Positions 1 to 7,800 of a stretch of DNA of 11,867 nucleotides are shown here, one piece after another. The notes under the pieces are model-generated. The model saw only the letters and a program-made list of their open reading frames with translations. It ran no database searches and had not been told where the DNA came from. The stretch covers positions 1-11,867 of the forward strand of contig CABSNA010000024.1 of the NCBI GenBank assembly GCA_902478865.1, in the 5' to 3' direction. This DNA is from an uncultured Collinsella sp. (GTDB lineage Bacteria; Actinomycetota; Coriobacteriia; Coriobacteriales; Coriobacteriaceae). The position numbers and the translations under genes were made by a program. Each line of letters starts with the position of its first letter. Position 1 is the first letter of the stretch.

Positions 1-823
1 AAGCGCCCTGGCCCATATAGGAAAGCAGCAGGCAGCACTTAACGAACGGCCAGGTAGCGTAGATGTTGCCGCGGCCGACGTGGCCCATGTCGGAGTAGAG
101 CGCCTCGGCACCGGTGGTGGCGAGGAAGCAACTGCCCAGAATCATGATGCCCGCGTGGTTGTTGGGGCTCAGCAAAAAGGCGATGCCGCGCACCGGGTTG
201 AGGCACAGCAGCACGGCGGGGTGCTGGAAAACAAAGAACAGACCCGTGCCGCCCAGGAACAGGAACCACAGCGTCATGATGGGGCCAAAGGCGTGACCGA
301 TCTTGGCCGTACCGATGCGCTGTACCAAGAAGAGCACGATGATGATGGCGAGCGTAATGGCGACGACGCGACCCTGGTCATCGCCCAGCACGGCATGGAC
401 CGCCGGGATGGTGCGCAGGCCCTCGATGGCCGTGGTAACGGTAACGGCAGGTGTCAGGATGCCGTCGGCGAGCAGCGCGGCGCCACCCAGCATGGCGGGG
501 ATGATGAGCCACTTGCCGCAGCGCTTGACCAGGCTGTACAGGGCAAAGATGCCGCCCTCACCATGGTTATCGGCGCGCAGCGAGATGAGCACATACTTGA
601 TGGTGGTCAGCAGCGTGACCGTCCACACGACAAGGGAGAGCGCGCCGAGCACGAACTCCTCCGTGACGCTTCCGATGCCGCCGTTGCCGGCAACGAGCGC
701 CTTGGTTACATACATAGGGCTGGTGCCGATATCGCCGTACACCACGCCCAGCGTGACGAGCATCGCCGAGATGCTCACGGGAATCGCAGCGTGCGAAGCT
801 GCCTCCTTGGCCTTTTGTTCCAT
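1..823 (-). CDS. kup: Kup-type potassium uptake transporter, N-terminal part (window edge)
   Basis: This is the first 274 codons of a KUP/HAK/KT potassium permease, which imports K+ with protons across the cytoplasmic membrane. Family hallmarks are visible: GDIGTSPMY at residues 30-38 in the first membrane helix, DNHGEGG at 85-91, ADGILTPAVTV at 119-129, and a stretch containing TTGAEALYSDMGHVG near 235-250. Hydrophobic helices run throughout. Bacterial Kup proteins are about 620 residues, so a little under half is present; the rest lies beyond position 1. The ATG at 823-821 was chosen because GGAGG (834-838 on the plus strand) precedes it by about 10 nt and the KUP N-terminus fits this length. 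The leader is short, about 30 nt, which leaves no room for a c-di-AMP riboswitch of the kind found before some actinobacterial K+ transporter genes. Assignment is firm at family level. Confidence 0.95.
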   Translation of the reverse strand, partial: MEQKAKEAASHAAIPVSISAMLVTLGVVYGDIGTSPMYVTKALVAGNGGIGSVTEEFVLGALSLVVWTVTLLTTIKYVLISLRADNHGEGGIFALYSLVKRCGKWLIIPAMLGGAALLADGILTPAVTVTTAIEGLRTIPAVHAVLGDDQGRVVAITLAIIIVLFLVQRIGTAKIGHAFGPIMTLWFLFLGGTGLFFVFQHPAVLLCLNPVRGIAFLLSPNNHAGIMILGSCFLATTGAEALYSDMGHVGRGNIYATWPFVKCCLLLSYMGQGA

Positions 824-858
824 AAGCCGGTTTCCTCCCAACTTTAATGTTCGAAGGA

Positions 859-864
859 ATTATA
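859..864 (-). promoter_or_regulatory. Putative -10 box of the kup promoter
   Basis: On the minus strand a perfect TATAAT lies 35 nt upstream of the kup start codon. No good -35 hexamer is visible at 16-18 bp; the nearest matches are poor (CATTCA or ATTCAA). The call rests on the -10 box and its distance to the start codon only. Confidence 0.4.
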
Positions 865-946
865 GGTAATCGGCCCATGTTTGAATGGCACTGTTTTCCC
901 AGCTAGATAAACATTTATACAGCCTTTAAGCCACCTCGGCGATATG

Positions 947-981
947 GAATGTGACAAAGGGACTTTCCCTTTGTCACATTC
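947..981. repeat. Perfect 16-bp palindrome (GTGACAAAGGGA type)
   Basis: GAATGTGACAAAGGGA (947-962) and its exact reverse complement (966-981) are separated by only three bases (CTT). The palindrome begins 1 bp after the nitroreductase stop codon and lies upstream of kup. There is no T-run on either side, so it is not a classical rho-independent terminator, although the hairpin could stop or stabilise the nitroreductase transcript. The motif resembles short dispersed palindromes I associate with Coriobacteria and some Firmicutes genomes. That it is a dispersed repeat is an inference, since only one copy is in this window. Confidence 0.75.
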
Positions 982-982
982 G

Positions 983-1831
983 TCATTTTCCAAGCCAATT
1001 TTTGAACCACCACTCCATGGAGCGGCTCATCTCGGCCATAAAGGGACTCGTGTGCTTACGGGTATAGATGTCCACGACGCGCTCCCCCACCTCGCGGGCA
1101 TGCGGACGGAACATCGCGTCCATCTCGGCCACCTGCGCGTCCATGGTCGCGGCATCGGCGCGGCAGTAGCGCTCCTCGTGCACCAGGTTCACCACGGGAT
1201 GCGCAATGGCCGGACGCTCCTTACGGGGCGTGCCGATGATGAGCATCGACAGCGGCATGGTATAGGGCGGCAAGTCCAGCAGCTCGGCAACTTCCTCGGC
1301 ATTCTCGACGATATCGCCGATGTAGCAGCTCCCCAGCCCCAGGGCCTCGGCGGCAACCACGGCGTTTTGCGCAGCGATCACGGCGTCCTGGGCCGCGATG
1401 GCAAAGTCACCCAAACCCGGTGCACGGCGGGGCGCCTTGCCCGTGCGCTCGACAAACTCGGGCTCAAAGCAGCCCACGTGCTCAAACAGATCGATCCACT
1501 TGGCATAATCGACCACAAATATTAGTGCCCAGGGCGCCTTGGCGATCATGGGCTGGTGATCGCACAGGTCGGCGAGGCGGTCCAGCGTAGCCTGCTCGCG
1601 AATGCTTACGATGGAATACATCATCATGGCGCCTGCCGACGGCGCACGGCTCGCCGCATGCAGAATCGCCGCCCGCTGCTCGTCGGTCACCGCCACGGGG
1701 CGGTCGTCGTCATCACGCGCAAAGACACGCGTGGAGGAACGGTGCTCCAACGTGTCCAGCACCGCATTGCCCGTCGTCTCGACCGGATAACCGTTCGTAT
1801 CCACAGCCTTGGTGCAAACCTGCTCGTTCAT
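983..1831 (-). CDS. Nitroreductase-family flavoprotein
   Basis: This 282-residue soluble protein has the FMN-dependent nitroreductase fold. Visible landmarks are RSSTRVF (31-37, FMN-phosphate binding), ASRAPSAGAMMMYSIV (60-75), the helix containing AAQDAVIAAQNAVVAAEALGLGSCYIGDI (about 146-174), and IIGTP (198-202). Family members use NAD(P)H to reduce nitro groups, quinones or other electrophiles; the substrate here cannot be told from sequence. The protein is longer than the typical 170-220 residues because of a C-terminal extension (about 210-282), rich in charged residues, Met and Trp, that I do not recognise. The ATG at 1831 is preceded by GAGGATGAGG, an acceptable Shine-Dalgarno region. 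The gene is divergent from the LTA-synthase-like gene and ends just before a perfect palindrome. A GATAAT at 1889-1894 (minus strand) is a possible -10 box without a clear -35. Confidence 0.9.
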   Translation of the reverse strand: MNEQVCTKAVDTNGYPVETTGNAVLDTLEHRSSTRVFARDDDDRPVAVTDEQRAAILHAASRAPSAGAMMMYSIVSIREQATLDRLADLCDHQPMIAKAPWALIFVVDYAKWIDLFEHVGCFEPEFVERTGKAPRRAPGLGDFAIAAQDAVIAAQNAVVAAEALGLGSCYIGDIVENAEEVAELLDLPPYTMPLSMLIIGTPRKERPAIAHPVVNLVHEERYCRADAATMDAQVAEMDAMFRPHAREVGERVVDIYTRKHTSPFMAEMSRSMEWWFKNWLGK

Positions 1832-2032
1832 CGCCTCATCCTCGCTAATTCTTTAAGAAGCCTTTACGTTTCCGTGTAATTCCCGTCCATTATCGCGCAG
1901 GTCGCCACTACATTGCGCCACACCGCCACACGTGCGCGTTAATATGGCTGGTTGTTGTGCGCAGACACCAATTGCGGCGCATATCTTGGTAACAATCGGG
2001 TAAACCCCCGCTTTCGTAGGTTTTAGTTTGTG

Positions 2033-2037
2033 AGGAG
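2033..2037 (+). promoter_or_regulatory. Shine-Dalgarno that decides the start at 2045
   Basis: AGGAG ends 7 nt before the ATG at 2045. The alternative in-frame GTG at 2030 overlaps the region just before this motif and has no ribosome binding site of its own, so ATG 2045 is the better start. Confidence 0.7.
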
Positions 2038-2044
2038 TCTCAGC

Positions 2045-4345
2045 ATGTTCGCTGCCGCCATCTCGCTCGTCGGTCTTGCGGCGACCGTCTACCTTGTTTT
2101 GCGCGAGGCCAAGGCCATTCGCGCTCAGTCGGGCACCGTTGCCAAAAGCGCTCTTGGGTGGAGCGTCGCCTTCGGCCTGTTCCAGCTCTTTTTGACCATT
2201 TGGGGCGCTATTGGTCTCGTCGCCCAAAACGAGCCGCTCGCCTTCGTGATGCTCATCCTGACCAATGCCATCCTCACCGGCTGCGCCTGGGCCAGTATCG
2301 CCCGCGACCGCATCGCCCCGCGCGTCTTTGCGTTCGCCTCGGCCGATGCGCCCGCCCCCACCGGCAAGCTCGCTCGTTTGCGCGGCGCCTTTGTGGGCAA
2401 ACCGCTCGTCGCCGCCGTCCTGTGCCTGCTGCTCGCCGGCGTCTTTGCGCTGCTGGGCATGGAGGTCTCGTCCAACCACGACTTTACCTGGGTCTACCCC
2501 CTGTGCATCCTGCTCGAGTGGGCCATCATCACCACGCTCATGGTCGGTCTGTTCTTCCTGTTCCAGCGCCACGGCGCAGCTCCCGCGGTCCTGGCCTTTG
2601 CCCTCTTTGTCCTAGGCATTGCCGAGTTCTTCGTCATCACGTTTAAATCCATGCCCATCCAGCCGGGCGACCTTTCGGCCATCTCCACCGCCGCCGCGGT
2701 CGCCGGCACCGGCTACACCTTCTCCATCTCGCTGTTCTGCGTGCTGTCCATGGGCTTTACCGCCATCGCCATGCTGCTGTGCGAGTACGCCGGTCTGGTG
2801 GCACCGCACCGTCAGAAGGGCGCTGTCAATGCCAAGCGCATGCTGCTCACCAACCTGCTTGTCGCCGTGCTGTGCTTGGGCGGCGTGACCGCGCACGTCA
2901 CGCTTATCGACTACTACAACACCCTCGGCATCACTGTCTACACCTGGCGCCCGCTCGAGAGCTACTGGCGCGAGGGCTACCTGCCTGCCTTTATTAGTGC
3001 AGCGCAGTCCATCAAGCCGCCCAAACCCGCCGACTACTCCGTTGACGATGCCAAGGCCACGCTCAAAAAGTACGCCAAGGCCTACGACAAGTCCGACGCG
3101 GCCAAGAGCGACGAGCGCGCCGCCGCAAAGGAGCAGTTCGACAGCGAGAAACCCACGGTCATCGCCATCATGAACGAGACCTTCTCGGATCTGTCGATCT
3201 ACCAGAACATGCGCGCCGGCTACGAGGGCCCGCAGTACTTTAAGAGCCTGTCCAACTGCCTCAGCCGCGGCAAGCTCTACGTGAGTGCCTACGGCGGCGG
3301 TACCGCCAATACCGAGTTTGAGTTTATGACCGGCAACTCCATGGCCAACCTGGGATCGGGCGTGTACCCCTACACCATCTACAACATGGAAACGACCGGG
3401 AACTTGGCAGAGCAGTTCAAATCGCTCGGCTATTCCACCACGGCCATGCACCCCAACCACGCGACCAACTGGAACCGCGAGAACGTCTACAAGGACTTTG
3501 GCTTTGACCAGTTCCTGTCCATCAACGATTTCCAGGGAGCCGACACCCTGCGCGGCATGGTGACCGACCAGGCTACCTACGACAAGATTCTTGAGCTGCT
3601 CGACCAGAACGCCGATCCGCAGTTTATCTTCGACGTGACCATGCAGAACCACTCGGGCTACGACACGGGTCTGCTGCCGGTCGACAAGCAGATGCACCTG
3701 AATATCGACACGACCGACCTGGACGCTAAGACCGTCGAGGACGGCACGCTCTCCGATGTCGACGAATATGTCTCGTGCATCGAGCAGTCCGACCAGGCGC
3801 TTCGCTACTTCCTCAACGCCCTGAGCAAGCTCGACCGTAAGGTGGTCGTGGTGTTCTGGGGCGACCACCAGCCGTTCTTCCCGTCCAAGTTCAACGATAA
3901 GTGGTTTACCGGCGAGGACGACGCCACGCACCAGGAACGTCTGTGGCAGACCGACTACATCATCTGGGCCAACTACGACGTTGCCGGCTGCGACCAGACG
4001 AGCGAGGTCGACGACCTGTCCACCAACTACCTGTCCACCCAGCTCATGCAGCTAATCGGCGCGCCGCTGACCGACTACCAGAAAGCGCACGTGACGCTGC
4101 GCGAGTCGCTGCCCGCTATCAACTCCGTGGGCTACGAGGACGCCAGCCTGCGTTGGGCGCTCTCCTCCAACGTCACCGGTGACGACGCCGCTGCCGCTGC
4201 CGCCACCAAGGCGCGCGAAAATTACGCCAAGATGCAGTACTACGAGATGTTCCGCGACGGCAAGAACGTCTATACGGAGCACTTCCAGACCGAGGCCAAC
4301 GAGACCGACCCCAACCTGGCGCCGGGTACGACCAAGATCAAGTAG
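2045..4345 (+). CDS. LTA-synthase-like membrane phosphoglycerol transferase (sulfatase / alkaline phosphatase superfamily)
   Basis: This 766-residue protein has an N-terminal membrane domain and an extracytoplasmic sulfatase-type domain. About eight hydrophobic helices are seen (roughly 2-19, 38-60, 65-84, 120-139, 148-173, 180-200, 224-247, 266-287), more than the five of LtaS. The catalytic domain carries residues aligning with LtaS: metal ligand E378 in MNETFSD, nucleophile T420 in GGGTANTEFEF, substrate-binding R478 in TNWNRENVY, H536 in QNHSGY, and metal ligands D607/H608 in FWGDHQPFF. The enzyme probably moves glycerol phosphate, or a related phospho-substituent, from a lipid onto an envelope polymer such as a teichoic acid or lipoglycan. 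The exact substrate is not determinable. The C-terminus has an alanine-rich stretch (DDAAAAAATK) followed by a charged tail. No promoter was convincing upstream. Transcription probably ends in the structured region just downstream (4373-4580). Confidence 0.9.
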   Translation: MFAAAISLVGLAATVYLVLREAKAIRAQSGTVAKSALGWSVAFGLFQLFLTIWGAIGLVAQNEPLAFVMLILTNAILTGCAWASIARDRIAPRVFAFASADAPAPTGKLARLRGAFVGKPLVAAVLCLLLAGVFALLGMEVSSNHDFTWVYPLCILLEWAIITTLMVGLFFLFQRHGAAPAVLAFALFVLGIAEFFVITFKSMPIQPGDLSAISTAAAVAGTGYTFSISLFCVLSMGFTAIAMLLCEYAGLVAPHRQKGAVNAKRMLLTNLLVAVLCLGGVTAHVTLIDYYNTLGITVYTWRPLESYWREGYLPAFISAAQSIKPPKPADYSVDDAKATLKKYAKAYDKSDAAKSDERAAAKEQFDSEKPTVIAIMNETFSDLSIYQNMRAGYEGPQYFKSLSNCLSRGKLYVSAYGGGTANTEFEFMTGNSMANLGSGVYPYTIYNMETTGNLAEQFKSLGYSTTAMHPNHATNWNRENVYKDFGFDQFLSINDFQGADTLRGMVTDQATYDKILELLDQNADPQFIFDVTMQNHSGYDTGLLPVDKQMHLNIDTTDLDAKTVEDGTLSDVDEYVSCIEQSDQALRYFLNALSKLDRKVVVVFWGDHQPFFPSKFNDKWFTGEDDATHQERLWQTDYIIWANYDVAGCDQTSEVDDLSTNYLSTQLMQLIGAPLTDYQKAHVTLRESLPAINSVGYEDASLRWALSSNVTGDDAAAAAATKARENYAKMQYYEMFRDGKNVYTEHFQTEANETDPNLAPGTTKIK

Positions 4346-4372
4346 CGACTAGCTGCGAGTTCATAACTGAAA

Positions 4373-4502
4373 CGTCTGTCCGGGCGGAGGCATATAAGGT
4401 TCCCTGCTCGGACAGTCCTGCGCAAGACGGAGGCCACATTAAGTGGCCTCCTTTGCGTGCGGAACTCGCGATGAACCTTATATGCCTCCGCCCGGACAGA
4501 CG
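4373..4502 (-). repeat. Structured hairpin element, copy 1 (30-bp perfect stem, conserved 70-nt core)
   Basis: Two perfectly complementary 30-nt arms (4373-4402 and 4473-4502) enclose a 70-nt core (4403-4472). The core folds again: a 9-bp stem GGAGGCCAC/GTGGCCTCC with a 5-nt loop, then CGCAA/TTGCG, then an outer GGACT stem with one bulge. Read on the minus strand, the core is nearly identical to copy 2 at 9561-9689, whereas the arms differ at 11 of 30 positions, with complementarity kept. The element starts 28 bp after the stop of the LTA-synthase-like gene, so read from that gene it sits in the 3' untranslated region. It could be a structured RNA, a 3'-end processing or termination element, or a DNA-level palindromic element. 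I do not recognise a named family with certainty; comparison with Coriobacterial RNA motifs such as Collinsella-1 is the obvious test. Confidence 0.85.
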
Positions 4503-4556
4503 CCCTGTTGTTGGAGCGCGGCTTGTCATAGGGGTATCCGCAACATATATAAGTTG

Positions 4557-4580
4557 AAGGCCACGTCATGTGGCTTTTTT
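4557..4580 (+). terminator. Rho-independent terminator, plus strand
   Basis: GCCAC (4560-4564) pairs with GTGGC (4570-4574) around a GTCAT loop, is extended by A/T and G-U pairs, and is followed by six T residues (4575-4580). It is the first convincing terminator after the LTA-synthase-like gene. The 54 bp between the hairpin element and this site (4503-4556) show nothing recognisable. Confidence 0.75.
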
Positions 4581-4586
4581 GCATCC

Positions 4587-4755
4587 GGAAACCGTGTCCC
4601 AGAATTCACGTCCGGAACGGGATGCAGTTTCCGCTTGGGACCTGATTGGGAAAGTGTGTCCCACTATTCAGCTGGATTCCGGGATGTATTTTCCGGTTGA
4701 GGCTCGTTGGGAAAGTGCGTCCCGGTCTGGGCGCTAATTGTGGGATGCAGTTTCC
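4587..4755. repeat. Array A: three 62-bp units of alternating inverted GGGAAA...TCCCA motifs
   Basis: Forward half-motifs of the form GGAAAnyGyGTCCCA lie at 4587-4601, 4648-4663 and 4709-4724. Reverse-complement half-motifs of the form GGGATGyAnTTTCC lie at 4618-4632, 4680-4694 and 4741-4755. The period is 62 bp (once 61), and successive half-motifs are about 31 bp apart. Linkers are less conserved, but the one after each reverse motif (G-TTGAG-CTC type) matches the corresponding linker of array B, so both arrays run in the same direction. The layout is like a bacterial BIME made of alternating REP sequences. It lies 3' of the surface-protein gene. Confidence 0.9.
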
Positions 4756-4779
4756 GCTTGCGGAGTCTCCACTCAACAG

Positions 4780-4817
4780 AAAACCCGGGTGGCCTGTTTT
4801 TGGCTACCCGGGTTTTT
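4780..4817 (-). terminator. Bidirectional rho-independent terminator after the surface-protein gene
   Basis: AAAACCCGGGTGGCC (4780-4794) pairs with GGCTACCCGGGTTTT (4802-4816) around a 7-nt loop, with one G-T mismatch that is a G-U wobble in the plus-strand transcript. An A-run on the left and a T-run on the right make it usable in both directions. Its centre is about 45 bp past the stop codon of the minus-strand surface-protein gene, which is its likely client. Confidence 0.85.
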
Positions 4818-4843
4818 GGGTTGTCGATATGTTCGACTGGCTA

Positions 4844-7800
4844 CTAGTGGGTCTTGCGGCGCTTGATCAGCATGATGAGGGCTATCACTACGAGCGTTGC
4901 TCCCGCTGCTGCTGCGGTGGCGACTAGGGCGAATGTTTGGTCGCCGGTGTTTGCGAGGTTCTTCGCTGTGGTCGTAGTCTTGACCTTGGTGTCGGTCTTA
5001 GCTCCGTTGTCGGACTTGGGCTTGTCCGGGTTCGTCGGGGTCTCAGGAGTCTCGGGGTCCTTTGAGCCTTCGGAATCGGTTGGGCCGGCGGTGTTTACCA
5101 GCGTATGGTCCAGGAACTTCTTGGCGCCCGCACTTGCCTGTGAGAACAGGCGGCGCGTGCGGATCGGGGTGGCGTTCACCGTTGTGAGCGCCGTCTCCTC
5201 GGCCTCGATATTCACGAGCGTCGTGCCGGTGTCGAGGCCCACGTCGTTGTATCCCACGTGGCAGTAATACTGCGCACCGTCATCGTCTGCGGTCAGGTCA
5301 ATCTCGAGCTTTGAGGCCGTTCCAGCCGCGAGGTTGCCATCGGCACCCACGAGCTTAAACTCTGTCTCGCCGCGGCCCTTGCGGTACCACATATAGGTCG
5401 GTGCCAGCCCTGTTTCGCTATCGTCGGCACCGAGTTGCTTCACATAGCCAATCGCCGAGAGCGTCAGGTGGCTTCCCGCCGTGCGCTCAACCGAAGAGTC
5501 GTATCCAAGATCCGACCCCTCCGCAGCATCCGCTGCAGGTCCGCTCACGGTCATCGTCATGCCATCGGGCATGGTCTTGACCGTGATGATTGCCGAGCGA
5601 ATACCTGTTTCGGTCGTGGATCCATTCTTAACGGCGGCGATGGCGAATCGATACTCCGTATTGGGCTGCAGCCCATCCCACTTGAGCGAGGTCTGCGTGT
5701 TGTCGGCAATCTTCCAGCTATTGACGACCGCATCCGCCGCATTGCTCTGCAGCATGCCCATGCCGTAGCTAAAGCCACTCTTGTTTGCGAGCACATCGTC
5801 CCAGCTAAACGTAACGCTGGTCGAATCGACGGCGTTTGCCGTAAAGCCCGTCACGGCCGGCGCTTCGGGCATCTCGACGTCCTTAACGTCATAGCCCACG
5901 ATCCAGAACTGGTCGGTGTCCTTGGTGCCGAGCTTGTCGCCCGAGTCTGCCTCGAACTTGTCGACATCCACCGCGTTGACGCCCAGACGCCACACAAAAC
6001 CGTACTTGCCCTGCGCGGCCTCGGGCAGGTTGTCGACGGTGCCGCCGTATTCGGTCGATTCACTCGAGGAGTTACCCGTAGTAAAGCCGGCGTTGGCACC
6101 AAAGCACAGGCCGCCAAACAACTCGTGCTTTGCGAGCTTCGCGCCCATGACAACGCTGCCGTTCAGCGTCAAGCCGAGCTCGAGCTCCTGCTCCTTGCCC
6201 TCCTCGACTTCGATGGTCTGCTCAATGCTCGCCCCCGACTGCGCGACGGCGCCGTTAAACCCATCGTGCGTGTAGGCGCGCGTTACGCCAGGCTTGCCCA
6301 GGCCAAAGGAATCCCCAACGGGAGTCTCGCCGTTGAGCGTCGTTTGATAGGTTCCGGGTTCTCCCGACCGGTTGGTCAAAAAGTAGCTGAGCGGCGTCAT
6401 ATTGTGCTGTTTGGCAATGCGGTCATAGGCCTCGACATTAACGACCGAGGTCTGCGCGCCGAGCGACACGGGCGTCGCCATCACGCCCTTGCCACCAGTT
6501 TCCTCATTTTCGATCTCATACTCGTAATAGACCATCGGAATCGTGTAGAGCACGGCCTTGTCACCCTCGCCGGCATGCGACTCATAGCTTACGCTTGCGC
6601 TGACCGTGCGCTCGCTCCGGTAGTCATAGCATCCCTCGGCGGCAAAATCGACTGAAGCATTCATCGCGACCAGGGGCGGACCGGTCTGCACCTCGACGGC
6701 AACGCCCAACTCGGCGCCAATGGTATAGCCCTGGGATGTCCCCGTGCCCTTTTCCTCTCCGTATGACGTGCCGCCCAACACCAGATAGCCGTATGCCTGC
6801 TCCAGATCCTCAACATAGGGCGCATCCTGCAGCACGGCAAGCACGCGCGGGTTGGTATAGACCTTGTAGCGGTCCTTGTACGTGATCTTGACGCTGTCGT
6901 TGTCGACATCGGGCAGCGCGAGCGAGATAAATGTGCCGTAGGTAGTGCCGCGACGGTTGCTCTCGCTAATCACCTGCTCCTCGCCGCGGCGCACCTTTCC
7001 GTTCTCGTCGAGCGAAAAATGCGAGGCGGTCATCCAATAGTAGTCATCGTTCTTGCGCAGGTCCTCGTCGCGGTGCTTGCCCACCACGGCGATAAAGCTC
7101 TCGTTATAGCGGTCCGAACCCGAGACGCTGCCCGCCTTGACGTCGCTGATCCACACCTGCTCTATACCCTTGTGGTCATGCTTGTTGCTGCTGTTGTATT
7201 GCTGACCGCTCATGCTCATGGTTCCGACCATGGACCCCAAGCCCTGAGCCCCGCTCTGTGCCGTGTTGCAGGCAAAGTCGCGGAACACATCGCCGCCCAC
7301 GAGCACCTCGTCGACCGCCGGCTGCTCGGACAGGCCGTCAAGGTTGGCAGTGGCAAGGGCAATAGGCGCCAAGGTGCACGGATAGCGCTTATCCTGAGCG
7401 CTATCCTTCCATGCGCTGTTGGGCACATGCATCAGCCCATAGGAGGCGAGGAGCCCGTCTCTGTATTCCTTACAATCGGAAAGCTTGAACTCGCCAGACT
7501 CCGAGTCAAAATACGCGTAGCGGTACAGCGCGCCGTACAGCCCCTTGCTGCCGTCAGAAGCGCCGTAATCAAAAGCGCTGCGTTGCCAGTCATAGCCCGC
7601 AAGAATAAGGCTCGTGACGGTTTCACCCGTCTTCTTTCCTTCTTCTTCGTAGGCGGCAAACGTGCCGAACGTCGCATTCGCAGCGACCATGGTCTTGCCG
7701 TTCGCGGAGAGGGAGATTGCGCCCGCGTCGCCCAGAGCATCGACATGGACGAGCGCACCCTTGGATGCATCCCACGAAAACAGCTCGCAATGCGTCGACT

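Noticed and set aside
80..847. Plus-strand reading frames of 255 and 188 codons
   Set aside because: They are shadows of the Kup gene on the minus strand, whose conserved motifs are unmistakable.
824..870. c-di-AMP or other riboswitch upstream of kup
   Set aside because: Only about 30 nt separate the likely transcription start from the start codon, too short for a known K+-related riboswitch.
2612..3931. 439-residue antisense reading frame opposite the LTA-synthase-like gene
   Set aside because: It is a composition artefact of GC-rich codons. The plus-strand frame has clear catalytic motifs and a ribosome binding site; the antisense product shows no domain.
4373..4502. Retron msr-msd or similar reverse-transcription template
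   Set aside because: Inverted outer arms and a folded core are superficially similar, but no reverse transcriptase gene is in the window and a second copy lies 5 kb away.
4503..4556. tRNA fragment or attachment site
   Set aside because: A GC-rich stretch looked briefly tRNA-like, but no cloverleaf, TTC loop or acceptor pairing could be found.
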